From JBBAEA01 sp041656175 (GTDB taxonomy: Bacteria; Myxococcota_A; Bradymonadia; UBA4248), in NCBI GenBank assembly GCA_041656175.1, contig JBBAEA010000015.1, positions 1-35,166 of the forward strand: DNA of 35,166 nt. Direction: 5' to 3'. Both the position numbers and the translations under genes were made by a program. Below are positions 23,603 through 33,200 of this stretch, in pieces; positions within the stretch are counted from its first letter, which is position 1, and every line of letters begins with the position of its first letter. Under the pieces are notes generated by a model. The model did not search any database. It was not told where the DNA came from and saw only the letters and a program-made list of their open reading frames with translations.

Positions 23603-24037
23603 TTAAGTCTTTTTTTCCGCTTTTCTTCGCGTAATAAAGTAGTCAATGCTAACGCGACCTGGCCCCATAAAAAACAAGAATGTGTATGATGCCATATACA
23701 TAATAGCAAGTTCTCTCGCCGTTTCGTTTGCGCCATCGTAGATGAAAGCAGCAACGAACATGGCAAAAATTAAAGGTAGCGTCGATAGGCGCGTAAAAAA
23801 TCCAAGAATAAGCAAAATCACGCAGGCAAACTCCGCAAAAGTCACCAAATATAATGATAATGCCGGGCCTAAGCCGATGGGGTCGGGAAAGCCGAGATCC
23901 CCACTAAGGATTTTTTGTAGTTTTGGGTAGCCGTGCGTCAGCATGGCTGCACCTGAAAAGACACGAAAGGCTAGCAAGCTAAAATCGCGCAAAGCAGGAT
24001 GCGCCCTAGCAGAAAACAAAAGATTTTTTATATTCAT
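23603..24037 (-). CDS. DoxX family membrane protein
   Basis: Small integral inner-membrane protein, 144 residues with four hydrophobic segments: LLAFRVFSGAAMLTHGYPKL, a second beginning LSLYLVTFAEFACVILL, LPLIFAMFVAAFIYD and IMYMASYTFLFFM. The motif FSGAAMLTHGYPKL and the final GPGRVSIDYFI are characteristic of DoxX/YphA-type proteins, whose roles range from thiosulfate oxidation to redox homeostasis; the function here is open. I start at ATG 24037 because AGGA lies seven bases upstream; the longer frame to 24133 overlaps the cyclase gene's end and has no site. It is third after proB and the cyclase-family gene on this strand, with gaps of 21 and 74 bases. Confidence 0.87.
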   Translation of the reverse strand: MNIKNLLFSARAHPALRDFSLLAFRVFSGAAMLTHGYPKLQKILSGDLGFPDPIGLGPALSLYLVTFAEFACVILLILGFFTRLSTLPLIFAMFVAAFIYDGANETARELAIMYMASYTFLFFMGPGRVSIDYFITRRKAEKKT

Positions 24038-24111
24038 TCTAGATCCTATATTAAAATATAATTCGGGGAACCAGACGAATTTTGCATTTTCTCTTATAAC
24101 GAGTAGTGCAT

Positions 24112-24741
24112 TTAATCCGTTGTTAGTTCCCATAACACGGCGCGCGTGAAGGAGGCTTCAAGTCCTTCTAGCTTCAGTGGTAGCGCCGTTAAAATATATA
24201 GTCCTTCTGCGACCTCGCGCAAGCGGATATCTTCAATGACGGCGATCTTTGCGCCAAGAATGATGTCGTGGGTGGGGTGGTGTGCCTTACCGCGTTCAAT
24301 ACTCATCGCGTCGATGCCAACGGTTTTTATGCCAAGATCAACGAGATACTGCGCCGCGTCTTCTTCTATATATACAAACTCTGGGTCGAACTCTTCTACG
24401 AATGAATTACGTGTTTTAAAGAGCACGATATCGCCTTTTTTGATATCGAGTTTTTCGATATCCTTGCGATATATAGCGCCTTGAACATCAGTGAGGTCAA
24501 AGACTTTAGCCTTGCCATAAAAGTGATTGAGATCGATTTTGTCGATGCTGTCGCCACCTTTGATCATATGAGCCGGTGCATCGATGTGTGTGCCCGTGTG
24601 CAGGTTACTGCAAAACGAGTTTTCAAAAAAACCACGTGTATCAAAATCGGCTTCGGTTTTGCTACTAGGACGCTTGTTTTCGTAGTTTTTGTAAACCGCC
24701 ATCTGCGGGGAAATGCTTCTACTAATGTCGTAGTATTTCAT
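24112..24741 (-). CDS. Cyclase family protein (kynurenine formamidase-like metal hydrolase)
   Basis: Soluble metal-dependent hydrolase of the cyclase/KynB superfamily, which includes arylformamidases and isatin hydrolases. The hallmark HTGTHIDAPAHM (HxGTHxDxPxH, metal-binding) is at residues 48-59, and GIDAMSIE (usual GxDxxSxx) near 143-150 precedes HPTHDIIL, the second histidine cluster. The length of 209 is normal. ATG 24741 follows GAGG. It starts 21 bases after the proB stop and so is probably in the proB operon. True kynurenine formamidases usually neighbour other kyn genes, which are absent, so substrate remains unassigned. Confidence 0.87.
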   Translation of the reverse strand: MKYYDISRSISPQMAVYKNYENKRPSSKTEADFDTRGFFENSFCSNLHTGTHIDAPAHMIKGGDSIDKIDLNHFYGKAKVFDLTDVQGAIYRKDIEKLDIKKGDIVLFKTRNSFVEEFDPEFVYIEEDAAQYLVDLGIKTVGIDAMSIERGKAHHPTHDIILGAKIAVIEDIRLREVAEGLYILTALPLKLEGLEASFTRAVLWELTTD

Positions 24742-24762
24742 GCATACCTCATGTGGTAATAG

Positions 24763-25884
24763 TTACTGAAGTAAAACAAGATCATCGCGATGCACCACGG
24801 TATCTGAGACGTGGTAGCCGATAATTCTATGTATTTCGCTGGAGTGCTGCCCCTTGATGCAGTTGATGTCGGCGTCGCTATAGTGCGTGATACCGCGAGC
24901 AAATGCCTTGCCATCCTCGCCGCAAAGCTCAACCGCTTCACCTTCAGAGAAGTTGCCTTCAACGCGTAGTATGCCCTTGGGCAGCAAACTCTTGCCTTGG
25001 CGGTAAACAGCGCAGTATGCGCCATCGTCGCAAAACAAGCGCCCATGCGGGTTTAAGCTTAATAACCAAAGTTTATGTTGGCGTTGGGCTTGTTCGCAAG
25101 CCATGAGCATAGTTCCTGCTTTTAGGTTTAAACCACTACGCAGGTTATCGGGGTTTTTGCCGTTAAGTATGATGGTCGATATTCCCGATAGCGCCGCCAT
25201 GCGCGCGGCTTCTAGTTTTGTGAGCATACCACCTGAGCCAACGCTACTCTTTGTTTGACCGATGTAGCTATCGAGCGATTCGTCCATGGCTTTGCACTCG
25301 TAGATTGGCTTTGCCTCTGGTTCTACTTTGGGATCTGCCGTGTAAATGGCGTCGATGTCGCTCAAAACGACAAGCAAATCCGCGCGTACCATAATGGCAA
25401 CGCGCGCGGCGAGCGCGTCGTTATCGCCAAAACGTATTTCGTCGGTGGTGATGCTGTCGTTTTCGTTGATGATGGGGACGACGCCGAGTTCGAGTAGGGT
25501 CGCCAGTGTTCGCTTTGCGTTGGCAAAGCGCGTGCGATGCTCTAAATCATCACGTGTAAGCAGAATTTGAGCGACTTTTTGGCCGTAATGGCGAAATTCG
25601 TTTTCGTAGTACTGCATAAGCAGCGATTGCCCGATGGCAGCTAGAGCCTGTAGTTTGGGGAGCGAGCGCCTGCGATCTGGTTTTTCCATACCCATGAGGC
25701 TTCGACCCAAAGCCACAGCGCCACTTGTAACGAGTACAACGCGCTTGTGCTCGGCACGAAGTCGCGCGAGCATTTCGACTAAGCGGCAAAAATTGCCGCG
25801 ATCCAGCGAAGCGTTGCAGGCATTGGTGAGTACGGCGCTGCCTACTTTAATAACGAGTGTTTGGTAGTTTTCTATATTTCGCAA
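24763..25884 (-). CDS. proB: Glutamate 5-kinase
   Basis: Phosphorylates glutamate, the first step of proline synthesis. The amino-acid-kinase domain shows VIKVGSAVLTN at 11-21, LVTSGAVALG near 51-60, LLTRDDL, PIINENDSI, FGDNDALAARVA, LLVVLSDIDAIYTADP and SSVGSGGMLTKLEAA. A C-terminal PUA domain (about 275-373, with LPKGILRVEGNFSEGEAVEL) is present, so the enzyme is full length at 373. No proA is adjacent. Its first 164 bases (25721-25884) recur with only two differences at 34722-34885, where they form a truncated copy. A bidirectional hairpin lies upstream at 25975-26026. It leads an operon with the cyclase and DoxX genes. Confidence 0.97.
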   Translation of the reverse strand: MRNIENYQTLVIKVGSAVLTNACNASLDRGNFCRLVEMLARLRAEHKRVVLVTSGAVALGRSLMGMEKPDRRRSLPKLQALAAIGQSLLMQYYENEFRHYGQKVAQILLTRDDLEHRTRFANAKRTLATLLELGVVPIINENDSITTDEIRFGDNDALAARVAIMVRADLLVVLSDIDAIYTADPKVEPEAKPIYECKAMDESLDSYIGQTKSSVGSGGMLTKLEAARMAALSGISTIILNGKNPDNLRSGLNLKAGTMLMACEQAQRQHKLWLLSLNPHGRLFCDDGAYCAVYRQGKSLLPKGILRVEGNFSEGEAVELCGEDGKAFARGITHYSDADINCIKGQHSSEIHRIIGYHVSDTVVHRDDLVLLQ

Positions 25885-25974
25885 TTTGTATTGACGGATT
25901 TTGGCTTAAGTTCAGCCGAACTATGGGTTTTGACACAACGCCCAAAAGGGGCGCAATTATTTACTAATAAGCAC

Positions 25975-26026
25975 AAAACTCACAAAGGCTAGCTAGAGGT
26001 AGATTCTAGAAGCTTTTGTGAGTTTT
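25975..26026. terminator. Bidirectional hairpin between the IgGFc-type gene and proB
   Basis: A 16-base stem AAAACTCACAAAGGCT / AGCTTTTGTGAGTTTT has an A-run on one side and a T-run on the other, so it can work on both strands. It should end the large lipoprotein transcript before proB. A related hairpin at 34975-35028 has a compensatory change in the stem (CTCAC/GTGAG against CGCAC/GTGCG). Confidence 0.65.
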
Positions 26027-26161
26027 GAGGGGTAAGCAATAAATAATGCTTGAACGATTATCCTGTAATATTAAATAATCCCAAAAAAAGAAGCAGTTAG
26101 GGCTGCGACCGAGTTTGATGGGGAAAGCTTAAAGCTGTAATAAAGCGCAGGAGCGAAAAGC

Positions 26162-29100
26162 TTACTGCGGAATAACGGTGTTGAGGGATTTTAGGTTAAG
26201 TCCGAGGGGGTAACCATAGGATGTTGCTTGATAAAATCCGTAGCCACTGATGCCAACGGGTTTATCGGCGCTAATAGTGTGTGTACCGCCAGGGGCAGTG
26301 CTAGAGTTTTTCAGCATCCTATATGTATAAACGTAATCGCCTGTTCCAAACGAGAGAAAAGCGCTGGCTGGGATAGCCACACCATCATATTTAACAACCG
26401 TATTCTTTGGAGCAACGATGGTAATGAAATCGTAATCAAAACTGCTCGGAACCATAAAAGAATAGTCCTTACGGTATTGTTGTACGGGCACGCTCAAGAT
26501 AGCCGAAGGGTCACCCGTTTCTATGTGCGTGTTAGGTGGTGGTGGTCTGTGCGGGTCACTGGGATCTGGCGGAATAGGAGCTTCGCGTATTGCATCAATG
26601 GCAGGGAAAGTAGCCGTAGCGTTTACCGCTGCTGGCGTTTGGTTTGAGTATGTGCGAGCAATACCTTCAATAAATTGGCTTACCAGAATTGGTGCAGGTT
26701 TCACGACACCACCATCTGTATAAGTAGCTTTAATCTCAAAGTTGCGGGAAGTGGCGAGTTTATAGACCTCGAAAGCATTGAGAGTGATGGTTTGATTAAA
26801 CGGTGAAGAGAGTTGTATCTTTGTGCCATTGTGTAGAGCCAAAATATGCCATTGATCCAGCTCATAGCGTCGCGGTTTAGTTTTAATCGCATGAAAATGG
26901 CTTCCCCATGCCTTGATAGGAAACAACATCTCTTCGAGGTGGTCGCAAGCTACAAAGTTTGTTGGAATTCTAGTACAACTTCTGCCCGAAAAAGCAGCAA
27001 TTTTTTTATCGGCATTGACTTGTGAACCTAAGTAATGGGTACTATTGGAGCCAATAGTTAAAACGTCGTACTGTTTAAGGGTGAAGGTACGCTCTCCATT
27101 AGCGGGTATAGAGGGAATTGATTGTGTGCCAGCATTGGTAGCTGCTTTCGCTTTTACTTTTACTACGGTGTTCCCAGGTTCAACGGCTACAATTGAGATA
27201 TAGCTTGGCCAAAGATTTGCGTCCTCAGCCCAAGTTAGATGTGCGTAATCACGTCCGTAAACGTTTGCTGGTAATAGTAGGGACGCATCGTTGGTATGGG
27301 CATTGGCCTTGTCCATGGGATTAAACTGATATGCTGTAACGGGATTGTCCGAGATAATACGGTATCCGAAGGGAAGTTGGCTGCTTCCAGAGAGCATTTC
27401 AGCAAAGTATGCTCCTTCCGAACCCGCATTAGGATTAATTGAAAGTGGTATTTGTTTTGATGTATTGGGTGGGACGACTTCACTTTTATATAAAACATTC
27501 CCCACTTTATATATTTTTACATTAGCAGTTTCCGTGCCTGTATTGCTGATGATTACCGTCAAATTGGTGGGAATCAGATTCTCTAAAAATACCGACCAAT
27601 ATTCGCATCCTATATAGCTGTCTGGCTCTATTTTAGCCTCGCAAGGAGATATGCAGCCATCTGGAAAACCATCACAATCACGATCTAATAGGGACAGGTT
27701 CTGACCGTCGGCGATAAAAGGGACATCTAAATCGCTACAAGTAGCTTCACGAACGGGACCTTTGAATCCAACACAAGCCGACCACTCGTTACCCGTACAA
27801 GTTTGCGTACCTTTTTTACAATATGTGCCTTTGGGCTCAAAGTCGTAGGGCCAGCAAACACGCGTTTGACCGTTTTGGCAAGTAGTACTTTCTTGCTTGA
27901 GTTCGCAGCCGTTGCTGGGATCTTTGTCCCAATCGATCCAGCCTGCTTTGCAGGTTTTGGAGCAATTGGTCCAGTTCATCGCGTTGAGATCGACCTCGCA
28001 GCCGTTAGTCCAGTCGTTGTCGCAGTTGGCTTTGCCCGCAGTGCAGATACAGGCATTACTAGCTTGAGCGCTTGCGCCGTTGCTAAGCCGTACGTCGCAG
28101 CTGCCACTGCTATTGTTATTGCAATTACCAAAGCCAGCACTGCAAACGCCGCAGGCGCTCCAGTTTTTGCTGAGTAGATTTGTTTCGCAGCTATGTGTTG
28201 CGTCGTTGTCGCAGTCGGCGTAGTTTTCGCGGCAAACATTGCAGCTCGTCCAGTTGCGATCGCTGAGTTTTACTTCGCAACCGTTAGAAAGATTGTTATC
28301 GCAGTTGGCGTAGCCGCTTTTACAACGCGTGCAGTCCAACATGTTGAGGCTATCAAACTGTGTTTCGCAGCCGTTGTTGGGATTATTGTCGCAGTCTAGG
28401 AAGCCATCCTTACAAAGGCCACAGCTTTGTAAGTTTTTAGCGCCGAGATCGACTTCGCAGCCATTTTGCCAATTTTCGTCGCAGTTTCGGTAGCCGTCTT
28501 CACAGAGTTTACACTCCTTCATGTGGACATCGGCTAAAACGTTGCAGACGCCTTCGCACGAAACTTCGGGTTCGTTGCACTGCGCAATGCAAGTTCCAGC
28601 GCTGCACACTGCTTCATCGACGCATGCGTTGTTACAGCTTTTGCAATGCTCCTTTGTGGAGCTTAAGTTTGCTTCGCAACCGTTAGACAAATCATTATCG
28701 CAGTTACCGTATCCTTCGGTGCAAGTGTTGCAATCCTTAAGATGCATTTCCGCGGTGTTTACGCAGACATTGTCGCAAACGATTTCGTTTTCGGTGCAAG
28801 CTCTACAGGCGCCCTCAACGCAGATGCTTTGTTTATCGCAGGCGAGTTTAGAGACTAGGTCGTTGATGCAGCTTATCGCTATGCGCCCATCGCAGCTCGC
28901 GGGGTAGCTCTCATCACAAGCTGTTGCTTCGACGCATTCGATAATGTTTTCGTCATTTTTACCACAGACTGTGCCGGTATCGCAGTCGCTCGCCTGCTCG
29001 TATCCATCGATGCAGTGAACGATTTTGTCGCCTAAGCATTTTGGCTCAAAACCTTCTAGTTCGCAGCTTGGCGCGTCAATGATGCAAGCTCCATCTTGGC

Positions 29101-29983
29101 AGACTTGAGGTGCTTCGCAACTTACCTTGACCTCAATGCCGTCGATGCATTGATGTGCTGCGCCGTTAACGCAAGTGGGAACGAAATCGGCTTTATTGCA
29201 GGGAATACGCTTAATACAGGCGCCATTCATACATACGGCATCCTCAGCGCAAGCACTCTTTTTCTCAAATCCGTTAACGCAAGTCACAACCACGTTTTTG
29301 CCCAAACAGCGATTGCTAAAACCGTCGTTGATATCGCAAGTTTGCGCATCAACACAGTTTGTCGCGCCATCAGCATCGATACCGCAAACCATAGCGCCAT
29401 CTTCAGAGCATGCACTCGTTTGCAGTAGCCCATCTTCGCAGCTGATCAGCGCGTCGGCGTTACAGCGATTTTTGTGGTTTGCGCTGCATAGAAGCGATTT
29501 ATCGACGCAAGCGCCTTGGTGGCATGCTTCATTAGTATTGGGGCAAGCATCGCTACTCTCTTTACCTTCTTTGCAAAGTACCAAGTTGCTCCCGTCGCAG
29601 CGCGCCACGAAGTCGGCTTCGTTACAAGGGACGTGCGTTTGAACGCAGCCCTTGCCTTCTTCACAGCTTTGCGAGCAAATATCTTTTTGCTCTAAATCGT
29701 TTACGCATGAAATCGCGACATTGCCATCGCATTTTTTAACAAAATTCGATGAATCACAGCGTTTGCCGTCGACGCAACGCCCGTCAATGCAGATCTGCGA
29801 ATCAAGGATGCAGTCTTTCCATACGACTTTGCTATCGACGCAAGTTAACGCGGTGTCGCCTGCGCATTCAGCAATATAGATGCTCTCATCGCAGCTTTGG
29901 GGTTTTTCGGTATCGTCTTGACAGCCTTGCAAAAAGCAAAGAGCTGCAAAAAAGTAAAGACTACGGCGTGTTATGGCTTTCAT
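26162..29983 (-). CDS. Giant Cys-rich surface lipoprotein with C-terminal IgGFc-binding-type domain
   Basis: The 1273-residue lipoprotein has a signal peptide ending FLQGCQDD. Residues about 20-410 carry roughly nine units of the form CDxxxFxxxCxGxxxxxCxxGxxxxxxC..CxxGxCV. About 410-700 is a second repeat type with GNCDNDLSNGCEANL, NCDENWQNGCEVDL and so on, each near 40 residues. A linker with a metallo-surface-protein-like CQNGQTRVCWPYDF follows. The last 450 residues match the IgGFc-binding domain (PF17517 style): SLLLPANVYGRDYAHLTW, FSGRSCTRIPTNFVACDHLEE, MLFPIKAWGSHF and a second half with PVQQYRKDYSFMVPSSFDYDF. That domain is frequent in Myxococcota surface proteins; the name comes from a human protein and does not imply antibody binding here. 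AAGGAA precedes ATG 29983. Probably an adhesin or stalk-like surface protein. Confidence 0.9.
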   Translation of the reverse strand: MKAITRRSLYFFAALCFLQGCQDDTEKPQSCDESIYIAECAGDTALTCVDSKVVWKDCILDSQICIDGRCVDGKRCDSSNFVKKCDGNVAISCVNDLEQKDICSQSCEEGKGCVQTHVPCNEADFVARCDGSNLVLCKEGKESSDACPNTNEACHQGACVDKSLLCSANHKNRCNADALISCEDGLLQTSACSEDGAMVCGIDADGATNCVDAQTCDINDGFSNRCLGKNVVVTCVNGFEKKSACAEDAVCMNGACIKRIPCNKADFVPTCVNGAAHQCIDGIEVKVSCEAPQVCQDGACIIDAPSCELEGFEPKCLGDKIVHCIDGYEQASDCDTGTVCGKNDENIIECVEATACDESYPASCDGRIAISCINDLVSKLACDKQSICVEGACRACTENEIVCDNVCVNTAEMHLKDCNTCTEGYGNCDNDLSNGCEANLSSTKEHCKSCNNACVDEAVCSAGTCIAQCNEPEVSCEGVCNVLADVHMKECKLCEDGYRNCDENWQNGCEVDLGAKNLQSCGLCKDGFLDCDNNPNNGCETQFDSLNMLDCTRCKSGYANCDNNLSNGCEVKLSDRNWTSCNVCRENYADCDNDATHSCETNLLSKNWSACGVCSAGFGNCNNNSSGSCDVRLSNGASAQASNACICTAGKANCDNDWTNGCEVDLNAMNWTNCSKTCKAGWIDWDKDPSNGCELKQESTTCQNGQTRVCWPYDFEPKGTYCKKGTQTCTGNEWSACVGFKGPVREATCSDLDVPFIADGQNLSLLDRDCDGFPDGCISPCEAKIEPDSYIGCEYWSVFLENLIPTNLTVIISNTGTETANVKIYKVGNVLYKSEVVPPNTSKQIPLSINPNAGSEGAYFAEMLSGSSQLPFGYRIISDNPVTAYQFNPMDKANAHTNDASLLLPANVYGRDYAHLTWAEDANLWPSYISIVAVEPGNTVVKVKAKAATNAGTQSIPSIPANGERTFTLKQYDVLTIGSNSTHYLGSQVNADKKIAAFSGRSCTRIPTNFVACDHLEEMLFPIKAWGSHFHAIKTKPRRYELDQWHILALHNGTKIQLSSPFNQTITLNAFEVYKLATSRNFEIKATYTDGGVVKPAPILVSQFIEGIARTYSNQTPAAVNATATFPAIDAIREAPIPPDPSDPHRPPPPNTHIETGDPSAILSVPVQQYRKDYSFMVPSSFDYDFITIVAPKNTVVKYDGVAIPASAFLSFGTGDYVYTYRMLKNSSTAPGGTHTISADKPVGISGYGFYQATSYGYPLGLNLKSLNTVIPQ

Positions 29984-30071
29984 TGCTATATTCCTTTGAA
30001 AAGTAAATATATAGTGCAAAAAATATGAATGATGAATATGGTCGCGAACAATTAAGTTTGACCAAAAGCTT

Positions 30072-30214
30072 GGGGGTAGACCGAGACCCCCGAAATGAAT
30101 CGCGTTAGATCCGCATAAAATGCGTTGTATGAGCGGTTGAGCGAATACAAGGCATTTTATTTGCGGATGTTAGCGATTGATGAGGAGGCTCGGGCGTAGG
30201 GGGGCTTGCCCCCC
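30072..30214 (+). repeat. Family C variable-core palindromic repeat, copy 4
   Basis: The left end GGGGGTAGACCGAGACCCCC is more divergent than in copies 1-3 and the right end reads GGCTCGGGCGTAGGGGGG..CCCCCC. The core pairs AATCGC..ATCCGCATAAAATGC..GTTGTA with TACAA..GCATTTTATTTGCGGAT..GCGATT. It lies between two co-directional giant lipoprotein genes. Confidence 0.65.
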
Positions 30215-30241
30215 GCAAGGGAAAATCAAGTAATATCGCGC

Positions 30242-33200
30242 TTAAACTTGAGGTGGAATGTAAGGGGCAACGAAGATGACAACGGTTTGTGTGTCGAGGG
30301 CGAGGTTGGTGGTTGGGTCGTAGAGGTCGATGTAGGCCTCGTAAACCTTTCCTTGGCGTCCTTGTTGGTAGTTAAGGCAGCCGCTGATGTCGGCGTCGAC
30401 TTTGAATAAGAGTTTGGCGGTGTCGTCGGCGCGCGTGCTTCCGACGGCGAAGGATTGGAAACCGTTATGGTGTGCGGCGCCGAAGCTGGCGGTTTTGACG
30501 CCGAGGCTGGCGTAGCAGCTTTTGTCGGGCTCTTGTTGTGGGGGTTCGTGGCGCAGGGCGGTGATTTTGGAGATAAAGCAGCTGGAGTCTTGTGCGCCGA
30601 GTTCGGGGTAGGATTTTCCGCGCAGCTTCGCAACGACGTCGAATTTTGCGTATTTTACAAGGGCATTCACGCCTTGTACAACGACGGTGTCGAGCTGTGT
30701 TTGTGCGGCGTTGGTGTCGAGGAATTTAAGTACGCACCTACCGTTGGAATCGGGCGCAACGGCAGAGCCACCATCACCAGTGCAGCATCTATTTTCGCCG
30801 CAGCTCCAAGTGGTAGCGGTTTTTTTGAAGGCACAGGCTGGGACGACAGCGTCGGTATCGAGTGCAAGTTTGGTAAGTTGCTCGTTTTTTAAGGATTCGA
30901 GGATTTGCACTGTAATAATGCGCGCGCCTTTTGATTTGGCGAGTGAGATGACTTGGCCGCTGTAGTGAGGGTTGTTGATGAGGTTGGAGTAGGGGGCGCA
31001 GCAGCGAACGTTGGATTCGCGTCCACAGTTGTTGAGATTTTGTGTGCAAATGGCGTTATCGTGACCTTCGACGTCGGTCATATGAACGATGACGGGGAGG
31101 CTGGCGTTTCGGAAGTTAAGCCCGCCCCAGCGATCGGGTGGGGGAGTGTGTGAGAGAATGGAGGCTGCGGGCCAAGTTTGGACGTTCCTATTAAAGAAGC
31201 CAGGGCCTTCCCATGCTTTCCAGCTCACGCCGCTGCCGCTTAGAATTTGGTAAAGTGCTTCAAAGCCTGAGGTGGAGCCGATTCCGCCGGCTTCGGCGTA
31301 TAGTTGAACGGCTGCGTTAATGAGGCTTTCGTTGTCGCTTAGACGTCCGAGCGCGCGCCAGGGGCGATCCCAGTCTGGGAAACCGTAGTCGGATACGGGG
31401 AAGTCCTCAAAGGAGGAGACGCCAAAGTAGCTATCGTTGACGGTCGCTTTGATCGCGGTGACCATCTCAGAGATTTTGCTCTTGAGGGTGTCGATGTATG
31501 GCCCCATGCTCGCGGTGGTGTCCATGTTAAAGACGACGTCGAGTTTTGAGACCTTGGGGACGAAGGTCATCTCTTTGTCATCTTTGGTGATATTTTCGTG
31601 GGGGTTGAAGTGGAAATATAGTTTTATATCGTTTCCGTCGCTATCGGTGGCGGAACCAACAATTTGTTTATTTTTGTCACACATCAAAGAATGCGGGTCG
31701 CTGTAGGGTGCAAATGCGTATTCAACGGCGTCGGCGATAGTGTCGCCGTCGGTGTCGGGTAGGTAGCGCGAAGGTGTGGTGATGGCGGCGCAGACTGTTT
31801 CGAACTGATCGGGTAAGCCGTCGCCGTCGCTATCGAGGTCGAGGAAATCGGGTATACCGTCTCCATCTGCGTCGGGTGGGCTCTGTCTAGGATCTTTCTC
31901 TATTCGCTCAAAGATTGGGCGACCGAGAGCATCGAATTTGCATGTTTTTTCTTCTTTTGTATCGTCTAAGACGCAGAACCAGCTGGATTCTTCTTTGTCG
32001 GGAATGGTGTCGCCATCACTATCGAGATCGAGCGCGTTGATGATGCCGTCGCGGTCGTTGTCGATGGGTAGCCATTGTTTAGTGGCTTCGTCCCAGTAGG
32101 CAACGCCGTCGTCGCCATCCATGATGGTGTCGCCGTCGCTATCGGGATTGTAGGGGTCAGTGCCGAACATGCGCTCCACAGTATCTTTAACCGAATCGTT
32201 ATCCGAGTCGTCGTCGACGAAATCGGGGATTGTGTCGTTGTCCGTGTCGCGCGGCATCCAAGTTTGCTCTCCCTTCACGAGGCTTTCGGGTCCATCGCCC
32301 TTCTCGGCGTTATCAATGATGGTATCGCCGTCGGAGTCGGTGTCGAGGAAGTTGGGGATATTGTCGAGATCGACGTCGTCGTATGGTGTATTGTATAGTT
32401 CAGCCCAGTCTGGTATGCCATCGCCATCGGAATCAAGGTCTAAGAAGTTGGGTATTCCGTCCTTATCTTGGTCATCTGCCGTTTCGACGGCATCGGGTAT
32501 AGTGTCGCCGTCAGAGTCGAGGTCGAGGTAGTTTGGAATGGTGTCGCCGTCGAAGTCATCTGCAGTTTCTACAGCGTCGGGTATGGTGTCGTCGTCGGAG
32601 TCTAGATCGAGGTAGTCGGGTACGGTGTCGCCGTCTGTGTCTACGGGTTTATTCCATGTATTTCCGTTGTTTTGCGCTTCTACAGCGTCGGGTATGGTGT
32701 CGCCGTCGGAGTCGGGATCTTGGTAGTCGGGTACGGTATCGCCGTCGGTGTCGCGGCCCTCTTCTTTGCCTTCAAGTTCATCTGGGATCGTGTCGCCGTC
32801 AAAATCATCAAGCGGTTCTCGTGTATCTCGGCATCGGGCGTCGCACCATTCTTCGCCATCGCACTGCTCACCCATGTGTAAGTCAGTGATTTTGTTGCCG
32901 CAGCGTTCGTTACTTTTACAATCTGCGCTGCAGCCGTCACCGTTGATCTTGTTTCCATCATCGCAAGTTTCACCGACATCCACAATATTATTGCCGCAAC
33001 TTTCGTCGCTTTTGCAATCCGCACTGCAGCCGTCACCGCTGATGTTATTTCCATCATCGCAGACTTCGCCTTCGTCAATCTCGCCGTTGCCGCAGAGCTT
33101 ACTCACGAGCTTACAATCCTCAGTACAGCCTTCGCCGCCATCGCATTCTTCGCCTTCGTCAATCTCGCCGTTGCCGCAGAGCTTACTCACGAGCTTACAG

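Noticed and set aside
27803..28239. Ala/Val-rich frames on both strands
   Set aside because: They are shadows of the NCDxxxxNGCE repeats in the giant IgGFc-type gene.
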